Source of the DNA: Firmicutes bacterium UBA5486
Lineage (GTDB): Bacteria; Bacillota; UBA4882; UBA10575
Direction: 5' to 3'
NCBI GenBank assembly: GCA_002427045.1
Contig: DIPO01000035.1
Span: forward strand, 1-16,252
DNA: 16,252 nt
The translations under genes were made by a program, and so were the position numbers. The notes under the pieces are model-generated. The model was not told the origin of the DNA. It did no database searches and was given only the letters and a program-made list of their open reading frames with translations. Positions 7,220-13,548 of this stretch are shown piece after piece; the stretch's first letter is position 1; each line of letters starts with the position of its first letter.

Positions 7220-7814
7220 TGGCCAACCCCTCTGTTGTTAATGCTTGCTCTAAGGCATCAGATAAAGATGAAAACATTGGTATTAATTCATAACGTAAAA
7301 GATCACCGATTAAAACATAGTCTGTATTTTTCATTGCTTCTTGCAGCTCCTTAGTTTTTTCCTGAAACTCCGTATTAAGCTGCTCGTAAGGATGCTGGTT
7401 TTCAGTTGCCAGAGTATAAGTATCTACCGCGGTCACGACCTGCAAGAGCCATTCTAAGCCCTCCAGCAATTGAGCAAACTTACCCCAAGATTCTTCGGTT
7501 GGCCCTTGGTAAAATTCATCACATAGTTTCTCAATTTCGGGAGTAGCCCGTATTAGATACTCTTGTGCTGTAGCCATTGTCTCAGTCAACAACTCTCTGA
7601 AACTTTTGGTCCCCACTACTATTTCTTGAATCTCTGCTATATTTTGCATCAGGTATTGGGCATAATCCGTAAAGATCTGAGTTCCATCAATAGTTAAATG
7701 GGAGAAGATCTGCCCGGTATTCTCCAGTTCTTCTTCAATCTTGGTGAATAACTCTCCAATCGAGGAAGGATGATTCTCTAATTCTATTACTTGTTCTAAA
7801 ATTTTAATTCTCAC
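7206..7814 (-). CDS. Unrecognised 202-aa protein heading the sigma-28 glycosylation operon
   Basis: I do not recognise this family. The acidic 202-residue protein has no signal peptide, membrane segment or zinc motif, and a single cysteine at 98. Residues 1-70 read as an alternating strand-helix-strand pattern (RIKILEQVIEL, then SIGELFTKIEEEL, SHLTIDGTQI and IQEIVVGTK), like a small alpha/beta or beta-grasp domain. The rest is predominantly helical, with a distinctive end near DYVLIGDLLRYELIPMFSSL (165-184). The start is GTG at 7814, with GGGGG 7 nt upstream. It is the first gene after a strong sigma-28 promoter and overlaps the DUF115 gene by 14 nt, so it is probably made together with that protein. 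It could be a chaperone, partner or specificity factor for the glycosyltransferase; this is inference from position. Confidence 0.75.
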   Translation of the reverse strand: MRIKILEQVIELENHPSSIGELFTKIEEELENTGQIFSHLTIDGTQIFTDYAQYLMQNIAEIQEIVVGTKSFRELLTETMATAQEYLIRATPEIEKLCDEFYQGPTEESWGKFAQLLEGLEWLLQVVTAVDTYTLATENQHPYEQLNTEFQEKTKELQEAMKNTDYVLIGDLLRYELIPMFSSLSDALEQALTTEGLANDLN

Positions 7815-7850
7815 CTTTATTCCCCCAAAAAGTCTACTTCCTTTACTATG

Positions 7851-7877
7851 GTATCGGCAATTACTAACAAAAAGTTA
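7851..7877 (-). promoter_or_regulatory. Sigma-28 (SigD) promoter of the glycosylation operon
   Basis: Reading the minus strand: -35 TAAC (7877-7874), 15-bp spacer, -10 GCCGATAC (7858-7851). The SigD consensus I know is TAAA-N15-GCCGATAT, so this is a near-perfect match, off by one base in each element. It lies between the csrA terminator and the GTG start at 7814, leaving an untranslated leader of about 30 nt with GGGGG as ribosome site. It places the 202-aa gene, the DUF115 gene and the pse genes under late flagellar control. Confidence 0.8.
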
Positions 7878-7903
7878 AGAGCAGATATCCAAAACAAGTC
7901 CAT

Positions 7904-7942
7904 AAAAAAAGGAGGTAAAAACTCCGTCTTACTTCCTTTTTT
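7904..7942 (-). terminator. Rho-independent terminator of csrA, overlapping its stop codon
   Basis: On the minus strand a 14-bp stem (7942-7929 with 7918-7905, one A-C mismatch) closes a 10-nt loop reading GACGGAGTTT and runs directly into seven Ts (7910-7904). The 5' arm includes the last csrA codons and its TAA. The loop carries ACGGA, a match to the ANGGA core recognised by CsrA. The terminator separates csrA from the sigma-28 promoter that follows. Confidence 0.8.
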
Positions 7943-8162
7943 GCTCCCAGATAGCATTTAACTCTTCTGCTCCTATTCCGGTTTGTACTGCTTTTTCATT
8001 CTCTTTCTGTATTTCCTGGTATACTTCTTCACGGTGGACTGCTATGCGCCGTGGAGCACTAATCCCCAATTTTACCTGCTCCCCTTTGACTTCGACAATA
8101 GTTATCTTAACCTCGTCCCCGATCATAATACTCTCATTGAGTTTTCTGGTAAGTACCAGCAT
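7929..8162 (-). CDS. csrA: CsrA, translational regulator (carbon storage / flagellin control)
   Basis: 77 aa. CsrA is a small dimeric RNA-binding protein that blocks translation by binding GGA motifs at ribosome sites. In B. subtilis it represses flagellin (hag) and is antagonised by FliW. The family hallmarks are MLVLTRKLNESIMIGD at the N-terminus and GISAPRRIAVHREEVY (33-48), with the RNA-contact V42-H43-R44 intact. The ~17-residue C-terminal extension beyond that of E. coli CsrA is typical of the FliW-responsive type. The ATG at 8162 has an excellent AAGGAGGA site. It follows fliW by 171 bp and has its own candidate promoter and a terminator. Flagellin is not adjacent here, so the RNA target is elsewhere. 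Confidence 0.96.
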   Translation of the reverse strand: MLVLTRKLNESIMIGDEVKITIVEVKGEQVKLGISAPRRIAVHREEVYQEIQKENEKAVQTGIGAEELNAIWEQKRK

Positions 8163-8207
8163 GTAAATCCTCCTTGAATTATCCTCTTCTTTTCCAATCT
8201 AAGCTGC

Positions 8208-8238
8208 ATTATAGTTTCTTCAATGTTTGAGGCTCCAA
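8208..8238 (-). promoter_or_regulatory. Candidate sigma-A promoter for csrA
   Basis: In the fliW-csrA gap the minus strand carries a perfect TATAAT (8213-8208), preceded at 19 bp by TTGGAG (8238-8233). The -35 is weak (3 of 6) and the spacer long. The -35 lies in an imperfect palindrome, TTTGGAGCCTCAAA, that could be an operator. The 46-nt distance to the csrA ATG is sensible. Confidence 0.35.
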
Positions 8239-8333
8239 ATCTAATTATCCGTAACTGGTTTCCGATTCTTAACACTTACTATATTTTCTCCAAACTCAAG
8301 GAAGATCCTTTAAAAAAGCAAAATTTAATCGTG

Positions 8334-8789
8334 TTATTTACCTGCAGTCGCAGCTTTATTTGGTTTTTCCGCCCACAATCTACAATGTAAAGGATAACCA
8401 AGATCAGTCAGAATAATCTGGGCACCTTTTTTTTCGGTAGTATTAATCACAATCGGAGCCTGGAGGTTTACAGTAGCATCATTCGGTTTACCTTGGGGAA
8501 TAGTAACAATTGACAGTAGTAAAACCTCTTCCGTTTTAGAAATCCCTAATTCCTTAGCTTTTTCATCCGGTAATTCAAAATTATAATCAGGACAGATGGT
8601 AAAAGGAGAGATCACAACAAAGGCTGTATCTGGATTTTTACAGGATTGTAAACACCCAAAAACAGCTTGATCCTGATGTATATAAATAAACTGATCATCA
8701 TTTTCAAAACCAGGAAGCCCATTCGGAAAACATATAATCTCTTCCTCGGCAATCTCTAACTCCCCATAAAACTTGGTCCTTATCTTCAT
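8334..8789 (-). CDS. fliW: FliW, flagellar assembly factor and CsrA antagonist
   Basis: 151 aa from the ATG at 8789. FliW binds flagellin and, when free of it, CsrA, linking flagellin secretion to its translation. Family features seen are KFYGELEIAEEEIICFPNGL, beginning six residues in, then FVVISPFTICPDYNFELPDE and VNLQAPIVINT in the C-terminal half. A frame extends 12 codons further to a GTG at 8825, but GAGGTG lies 6 nt before the 8789 ATG and the shorter form matches the family length (about 140-150 aa). Adjacent csrA supports the assignment. About 200 bp without a gene separate it from flgL, so it may have its own promoter. Confidence 0.95.
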   Translation of the reverse strand: MKIRTKFYGELEIAEEEIICFPNGLPGFENDDQFIYIHQDQAVFGCLQSCKNPDTAFVVISPFTICPDYNFELPDEKAKELGISKTEEVLLLSIVTIPQGKPNDATVNLQAPIVINTTEKKGAQIILTDLGYPLHCRLWAEKPNKAATAGK

Positions 8790-8995
8790 TCTTCTCACCT
8801 CACAGCAAATTGCTGATTGTTTCACTATACATTATTGGACTAAGGAATCACATAATAGAGTATTTAAGTTTTATCCATAAAATATTGTTCATTAGAAACT
8901 ATATATTGTGCCAATGTAGATCTAGAGTAATTATGCAATTCCCTCCAAATATAAACTATTTTTAGTTTAGGCTTTACAAGATCAAGGGAGTACTA
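8790..8995. other. AT-rich gap between flgL and fliW
   Basis: About 200 bp without a convincing gene. On the minus strand it contains an AT-only-type hairpin (TAAACTA/TAGTTTA, 8952-8969) shortly after the flgL stop. It also has an orphan GGAGGG (8941-8946) followed by only a 23-codon TTG frame, and several TATA-like stretches without a good -35. It probably contains the fliW promoter, but I cannot place it. Confidence 0.35.
8796..8801 (-). promoter_or_regulatory. Ribosome binding site deciding the fliW start
   Basis: GAGGTG on the minus strand, 6 nt before the ATG at 8789. The in-frame GTG at 8825 has no comparable site, so the longer reading is unlikely. Confidence 0.7.
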
Positions 8996-9886
8996 TTATA
9001 TGTAATTTACTAAAGTGTTTTGGATAATCCGTGCTCCAGTAGCTAGTGCTGCCTGATACACATTCTCTTGCATTTTTAGATTCATTGTGACCTCAGCATA
9101 ATCGGTATCCTCGGTCTTGCTAAGTAATTCTTTAAAATTAACATCCATTAGATTAATACGTTCAATATTATTTTCCAATCTATTCACTTTTGCCCCAATC
9201 TCGCCACGAATCATTAAAACTTCATCTAAGCGATTTTGAATCGCAGGAAGATCTTCATTTGAAATTAGAGCCTGTTCTCCATTTTGCAGGTGTTCAATAA
9301 ACACTGTTAATTTATCAAAAAAGTCACCAAACACCTGTTCTCCTGTTACTGTTACATCCATAATGATCCCAGTACCCACTTCCGCTTTTAAAGGATCTTT
9401 ATTCCCCACGAAAGTAATGATATCTGAATTCGGAGGGTTAGGAGTAATATCATACGCCGGTTGATTGGTCCTTTGCCCGGCAAAGATATATGTATTCTCC
9501 TGCTGAGTATTGGCAATCTGATATAAATGATTCCTTAATTCATCCACTTCACTAAGAATCGCATTAAGATCAGTCTGATCCAGTGGCCCATTTGCACCCT
9601 GGATCGCCAGATCATTTAAGCGATGCAAAACCTTAGTCATTTCATCTAAGGCATAATCCGAACCATTCAATAGGGCCAAAGCCGCATTAGCATTCTCCTT
9701 GTATTGCTGCCCTTCGATAATTCCTTTTTTAAGTCGCATCCCGATAATCATTCCCACCGGATCATCTGAAGGACGGTTAATCATTTTCCCGGTAGAAAGC
9801 CGGGTATAATTAGTATTCATCCGTTCAAGGCCACTTTGTATATTTTCAGTTAGTCCCTGATGGAGCATATTTTCTGTAACCCGCAT
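8996..9886 (-). CDS. flgL: FlgL (HAP3), hook-filament junction protein
   Basis: 296 aa, matching the usual ~300. FlgL forms the ring between FlgK and the flagellin filament. The N-terminal coiled segment MRVTENMLHQGLTENIQSGL, the flagellin-like YTRLSTGKMINRPSDDPVGM (28-47), and the C-terminal NLKMQENVYQAALATGARII followed by QNTLVNYI are diagnostic. Both helical D0/D1 ends are complete, and an IANTQQENTYIFAGQRTNQP segment is typical. The ATG at 9886 has a strong AAGGAGGAG site. It follows flgK by 89 bp. Confidence 0.96.
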   Translation of the reverse strand: MRVTENMLHQGLTENIQSGLERMNTNYTRLSTGKMINRPSDDPVGMIIGMRLKKGIIEGQQYKENANAALALLNGSDYALDEMTKVLHRLNDLAIQGANGPLDQTDLNAILSEVDELRNHLYQIANTQQENTYIFAGQRTNQPAYDITPNPPNSDIITFVGNKDPLKAEVGTGIIMDVTVTGEQVFGDFFDKLTVFIEHLQNGEQALISNEDLPAIQNRLDEVLMIRGEIGAKVNRLENNIERINLMDVNFKELLSKTEDTDYAEVTMNLKMQENVYQAALATGARIIQNTLVNYI

Positions 9887-9975
9887 TCTTACTCCTCCTT
9901 TACTTGGGCTAATCGCGTTATCTATAATTTAGAAATATCCAGTACTTATCAATTCACTATAGCCAGCGTAAGCAA

Positions 9976-11430
9976 CTACCTTCCTACCAACCCGGTACCA
10001 TTAATCAGTTTATCTAAAGCCTCATCAAGAGCAGTCATTATCCGGGCCGCTGCATTATAGGCATTTTGAAACCTGATCATATTAGCCATCTCTTCATCAA
10101 GGGAGACCCCGGCAACTGATTCCTGCATATTCTGTAAGTGATTAATCAGCGTTTTCTGATTCTTGTAGGTAACTTTAGCTTTTTCAGCGTCAACCCCTAG
10201 TTTGGCAATCAAGCCGCCATAATAATCAGATAAAGAGGCATCTCCAAGTGCAACAAAGGATTGGTCTTTGATTAAACCTGCAAGTTCTAAAGCATTTTCT
10301 CCATTGCCCACCTGGCCATTCCTAGAAGCGGCAATATTGTTCAAACCATTAACCGCATCAAGAATATCAGCAGCCAAGGTAATATTCGAAGCATCGCTAC
10401 CAGTTTCGAAAAAGAGACGTCCGTTATTCCCATCTAAACCAAAGCCCAAAGCATGTTGAGTATTAAATTTATCCACTAAAGTAGTAGTAAACGTATCTAA
10501 TGATTCCAGATAATACGGTATTTCAGTATCACGCATATCCATGAGTCCTTTGAGTTCCCCATTGGATAGGTTAACATCCTCCCCATTATAAGCCCATACC
10601 ACTTCATTCATCCCATCAGGAATGGAATCAGTATCATCCGTGTTAACTTGCGTTTCAATTGCAAAAGCTGTATCTTTTGACACCAGCATCATTCCGGAAA
10701 TACTGATCGTGTAACGATTAAGTTCATCCGACTGCAGAGAAATATCAGTCAGGCCGGCTAATTCATTCACTAACTGCTCACGATGGTCCAGTAGGTCATT
10801 GGGCTGATTTCCCATGGATACTACTTTAGCAATCTCCCTGTTAAGCCCGGCAATTTCCTGAGCAATGCTATTGACTCTCCCAACCCGGACTGAAATCTCG
10901 GTATTTAGATCCTGTTGCAAACTTTTAAGCTGGTTATAAGTGCTACGGATCGTATCACAAAGGTTAAGAGCTTTCTCCCGTACTACTGAACGCACGGCAA
11001 CATTATCCGGCCGGTTGGCATTACCTAGCTTCTGCAGGGCATCCCAGAACTCATTAAGTTGGGAGCCGATACTAGCGCCCCCTTCCAGATCGGTTGGTTC
11101 AGCCATAGTTACTTCTAATTGATTAAAATTCCGATGCCTTGCATCCCAATAACCCAGAGATGCATTTTCATATTGAGTCCGCCGGTCAACAAATTCATCC
11201 CGCATCCGACAGATCTCATTGGCCTCTACTCCGGTTCCAATCTGTCCGGCAATCGCATTCCGGTTCATGGTCGGAACAGCATAAGGATCAGTAGCTATTA
11301 ACCCCGCCACTTGGCGCGAGTATCCCGGTGTATTGGCATTACTGATATTATGCCCGGTAATATCTAAAGCTAGCTGTTGAGCCCGTAAACCGCGCAGGGT
11401 AGTCTCTATTCCTCCAAAAGTTGAGCGCAT
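9976..11430 (-). CDS. flgK: FlgK (HAP1), hook-filament junction protein
   Basis: 484 aa from the ATG at 11430, close to the ~500 of Bacillus FlgK. FlgK is the first junction protein on the hook. The N-terminus MRSTFGGIETTLRGLRAQQL followed by ITGHNISNANTPGYSRQ is the flagellar rod/hook-family signature. The C-terminus SLDEEMANMIRFQNAYNAAA then MTALDEALDKLINGTGLVGR is complete. The frame extends five codons to a TTG at 11445, but GGAGAGG lies 6 nt before the ATG, so 11430 is preferred. That leaves 2 nt between the flgN stop and flgK. Confidence 0.96.
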   Translation of the reverse strand: MRSTFGGIETTLRGLRAQQLALDITGHNISNANTPGYSRQVAGLIATDPYAVPTMNRNAIAGQIGTGVEANEICRMRDEFVDRRTQYENASLGYWDARHRNFNQLEVTMAEPTDLEGGASIGSQLNEFWDALQKLGNANRPDNVAVRSVVREKALNLCDTIRSTYNQLKSLQQDLNTEISVRVGRVNSIAQEIAGLNREIAKVVSMGNQPNDLLDHREQLVNELAGLTDISLQSDELNRYTISISGMMLVSKDTAFAIETQVNTDDTDSIPDGMNEVVWAYNGEDVNLSNGELKGLMDMRDTEIPYYLESLDTFTTTLVDKFNTQHALGFGLDGNNGRLFFETGSDASNITLAADILDAVNGLNNIAASRNGQVGNGENALELAGLIKDQSFVALGDASLSDYYGGLIAKLGVDAEKAKVTYKNQKTLINHLQNMQESVAGVSLDEEMANMIRFQNAYNAAARIMTALDEALDKLINGTGLVGR

Positions 11431-11432
11431 TT

Positions 11433-11855
11433 TTATCCTCTCCAATTAATTACTGAATTTGCTCCCTGGTTTTCCACATTTCCAGAGGAGCCATAAAGGT
11501 TGCCTCCCTCATCACCATGGAGTACCCTTAGGGAAAAATTAATAAAAGCTAGCGAATCTTCAAGCAATTTTTGATTTAAAAGATTTGATTCTTTAAGTTC
11601 CTCAATTAATGTTTCCCGCTCTTCATAGCATAATTGTAACTCCGGAAGCTCACGGTAAGCATCATGATTAAGACTCTCAAACCCATTGATCACCGCGAGT
11701 TCTTCTTCTTCCGCTTTGATTATTCTACTAAGTTCTTCAATATTATCATGTAAAATAGCGTCTCGTTTTTCCTTGGCTAGATTAACCAAGTTCTTAAGAG
11801 CTAAGCTCTCTTCTTCTAATACTGCACGTATTTCCCTAGAAGGCATCTGGTTCAT
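11433..11855 (-). CDS. flgN: FlgN-type export chaperone for FlgK/FlgL
   Basis: 140 aa, predominantly helical with heptad-like acidic stretches (EIRAVLEEESLALKNLVNLA, then ELSRIIKAEEEELAVI) and an EERETLIEELKESNLLNQ segment. It ends in a glycine/asparagine-rich tail that is probably disordered. FlgN/YvyG chaperones hold FlgK and FlgL for type III export, and position between flgM and flgK is the best evidence because sequence conservation is weak. The ATG overlaps the flgM stop as ATGA; its stop is 2 nt before flgK. Confidence 0.87.
   Translation of the reverse strand: MNQMPSREIRAVLEEESLALKNLVNLAKEKRDAILHDNIEELSRIIKAEEEELAVINGFESLNHDAYRELPELQLCYEERETLIEELKESNLLNQKLLEDSLAFINFSLRVLHGDEGGNLYGSSGNVENQGANSVINWRG
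11437..11443 (-). promoter_or_regulatory. Ribosome binding site deciding the flgK start
   Basis: GGAGAGG, 6 nt before the flgK ATG at 11430 and inside the last flgN codons. It supports the ATG over the in-frame TTG at 11445. Confidence 0.75.
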
Positions 11856-12154
11856 CCTCCCATAATATGGTCGACAAGACTCCGCACCAGCATCCGGTGG
11901 GCCACCTCTTCACTAGAGACTTGGTATTCACCTTTTTCAATTGCTGTTTTAATCTCTTGTACCAGCCCAGAACGGATCTCAGGCGTCGCATCTATTTTAT
12001 TACGTATTTTATTTAACTCTCTAGCCTCCGGTGATAGTAACAAAGAATCACCCCGTTGTACTGACCCGGCTGATAATATCGTCGGGTTCTTTTTAGTAGC
12101 CGTTATATTATAAGCCTTAATAATTGAATTAACTTGTTGGTTTGAGATAATCAT
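11852..12154 (-). CDS. flgM: FlgM, anti-sigma-28 factor
   Basis: 100 aa. FlgM sequesters sigma-28 until the hook-basal body is finished and FlgM is exported. The SigD-binding C-terminal half is recognisable: LSPEARELNKIRNKIDATPE (40-59), RSGLVQEIKTAIEKGEYQVS (61-80) and SEEVAHRMLVRSLVDHIMG. The N-terminal ~35 residues are polar and probably disordered, as in the family. It lies directly behind a sigma-28 promoter, so it is controlled by the factor it inhibits. It overlaps flgN by 4 nt. Confidence 0.96.
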   Translation of the reverse strand: MIISNQQVNSIIKAYNITATKKNPTILSAGSVQRGDSLLLSPEARELNKIRNKIDATPEIRSGLVQEIKTAIEKGEYQVSSEEVAHRMLVRSLVDHIMGG

Positions 12155-12194
12155 ATCTCTATGCCCCTTTCCATAGAATCATCCCCCAAAGAAA

Positions 12195-12222
12195 GTATCG
12201 GTCTATCCCTACCGGATATTTA
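12195..12222 (-). promoter_or_regulatory. Sigma-28 (SigD) promoter of flgM-flgN-flgK
   Basis: Minus strand: -35 TAAA (12222-12219), 16-bp spacer, -10 ACCGATAC (12202-12195). It matches TAAA-N15/16-GCCGATAT at ten of twelve defined bases. The distance to the flgM ATG (12154) leaves a leader of about 35 nt with a GGAAAGGGG ribosome site. An internal SigD promoter ahead of flgM is the arrangement known in B. subtilis. Confidence 0.75.
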
Positions 12223-12242
12223 GTATTATTTATTGAATATAA

Positions 12243-12659
12243 TTAACGCCGCTTGCGATAAGAATCTAAAGAGTGAATCTTTCCATGTACCTTTATATCA
12301 TCACGCTGCTTAAGATCACGCGCTGCCTGTTTCAATTCTGAGCGTAATTTGTTTACACATTTCTTACAGTAACGCCCTTGGTAAATCGGAATCCCACAAG
12401 ATTCACAAAGAAGACCGCTTGAAGTTTCTGCCGTCGCTTCTTCGGTGGCCAACCGTCCCTCGCGGAGAAACCTGGTGATCGTTGCTGGCTCAACCCCAGT
12501 CTTCTGGCTTAATTCCAATGTTGAAACCCCAGGATGTTCCCGCATATAATCCCGGATTTTTTGAAAATCTTCTTCATCTTTACCAATACATGCTGGACAA
12601 ACATTATGATCATGAAAATTAAACAATTTGCCACAACGCTTACAATTCTTCAAGTTCAA
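12243..12659 (-). CDS. yvyF: YvyF-type flagellar operon protein with two zinc motifs and an HTH
   Basis: 138 aa from the TTG at 12659. This is the small protein of unknown function found between comFC and flgM in Bacillota (TIGR03826-type). N-terminal cysteines C6-x2-C9 and C21-x2-C24 form a zinc-ribbon-like pair. A helix-turn-helix lies at GVSTLELSQKTGVEPATITR (44-63), then C85-x2-C88 and C98-x2-C101 form a second zinc site, before a basic tail. This suggests nucleic-acid binding. The frame extends 20 codons further to a TTG at 12719 overlapping comFC, but those residues are not family-like. The 12659 start has GGGGG 7 nt upstream and gives the normal MNLKNCKRCG beginning and length (~140). 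Confidence 0.88.
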   Translation of the reverse strand: MNLKNCKRCGKLFNFHDHNVCPACIGKDEEDFQKIRDYMREHPGVSTLELSQKTGVEPATITRFLREGRLATEEATAETSSGLLCESCGIPIYQGRYCKKCVNKLRSELKQAARDLKQRDDIKVHGKIHSLDSYRKRR

Positions 12660-12666
12660 ATGATAA

Positions 12667-12671
12667 CCCCC
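12667..12671 (-). promoter_or_regulatory. Ribosome binding site deciding the yvyF start
   Basis: GGGGG, 7 nt before the TTG at 12659. The upstream TTG at 12719 has only GAAGATAA before it. Confidence 0.55.
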
Positions 12672-12706
12672 AAACTCCAGTCTAATACGGAAATCATTGT
12701 TTGCTC

Positions 12707-13510
12707 TTAAATTTTCCAATTATCTTCAATAACACCAATTGCTGCAGTTATCGCCTTAACGCCGGTTGCCCCAGCTAGTAATAGCGCTCTCGCAGCTTCC
12801 GAAAGCGTATAGCCAGTTGTACAAATATCATCTACCAGGAGAACTTTTTTCCCGGCTACTGCTAAGCAATCAATTACCCCGAAAGCCCCCTTTACATTTT
12901 CCTTTCTCTCTTTACGCCGTAGCTTACTCTGGCTTCGTACAGGTTTCACCCAACTTAGCACCTCTGAAAGTAGTGGCCGCCGCAGAACAGCTGCCAATGA
13001 TTCAGCCATTAATTCTGATTGATTATAACCACGGGCTAATATCTTTTGTGGATGAAGCGGCACCGGAACTATAACCTGGATATCTTCCAACCTTTTCTCA
13101 TGCTCTGCCCAAGCTGCTAAGAGAGTTCCAATCCCCCGGGCCAAATCCGGACGGAAATTATATTTTGCTACATGTAATAATTCCCGCATAAAACCATCAT
13201 AAACTGCAACTGCCATCCCCTGTTCATAATAGCGTCTCTCAGTCCGGCATTGAGAACAAGGATCAGTCTCTTTGCCTCTAAGCGGACGACTACAACTGCA
13301 ACAAACCGGTTTCGTAAGCAAAGGTATACGAGCAAGGCATCTTTGGCAAAAGGCAAGCCCATAATATGGTTGGAAATTATCCCCGCAAAATACACACCTT
13401 GGTTGGGGAGGATAGATCAGCTCGATCATCTTTCTATAGATACTCTGTAAACTACTTTCTAAGTTATACATCGGTTGAAATCCATAGTAACTTAATAATA
13501 TTGAGCGCAT
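12707..13510 (-). CDS. comFC: ComFC, phosphoribosyltransferase-fold competence protein
   Basis: 267 aa. ComFC acts with the ComFA helicase in uptake of transforming single-stranded DNA. N-terminal zinc cysteines occur in pairs (C39-x2-C42, C55-x2-C58, C70/C71-x-C73, C85-x2-C88). The type I phosphoribosyltransferase domain has PVPLHPQKILARGYNQSE (149-166) and the PRPP-loop signature VLLVDDICTTGYT (223-235). The ATG at 13510 has only a distant GGGAAGG. M14 (13471) and M28 (13429) are possible alternative starts, and the longer N-terminus is not typical, so the true start is unsure. It follows comFA by 38 bp. Confidence 0.93.
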   Translation of the reverse strand: MRSILLSYYGFQPMYNLESSLQSIYRKMIELIYPPQPRCVFCGDNFQPYYGLAFCQRCLARIPLLTKPVCCSCSRPLRGKETDPCSQCRTERRYYEQGMAVAVYDGFMRELLHVAKYNFRPDLARGIGTLLAAWAEHEKRLEDIQVIVPVPLHPQKILARGYNQSELMAESLAAVLRRPLLSEVLSWVKPVRSQSKLRRKERKENVKGAFGVIDCLAVAGKKVLLVDDICTTGYTLSEAARALLLAGATGVKAITAAIGVIEDNWKI

Positions 13511-13548
13511 AATTTAAAAAGAAATCACCACCTTCCCTGATCAAAGCC

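Noticed and set aside
8298..8310. Small palindrome AAGGA-AGA-TCCTT between fliW and csrA as a terminator
   Set aside because: A 5-bp stem with no following T-run in the transcribed direction; not enough to call.
8895..8945. 23-codon TTG frame behind an orphan GGAGGG between flgL and fliW
   Set aside because: Spacing from GGAGGG to the TTG is only 2-3 nt and the peptide has no recognisable features.
8952..8969. Hairpin TAAACTA/TAGTTTA after flgL as a terminator
   Set aside because: Only one G-C pair in the stem and no proper U-run after it on the minus strand; too weak to terminate.
12766..13074. 102-codon plus-strand frame opposite comFC
   Set aside because: Lies antisense to the conserved phosphoribosyltransferase domain; composition is that of a reverse-frame shadow.
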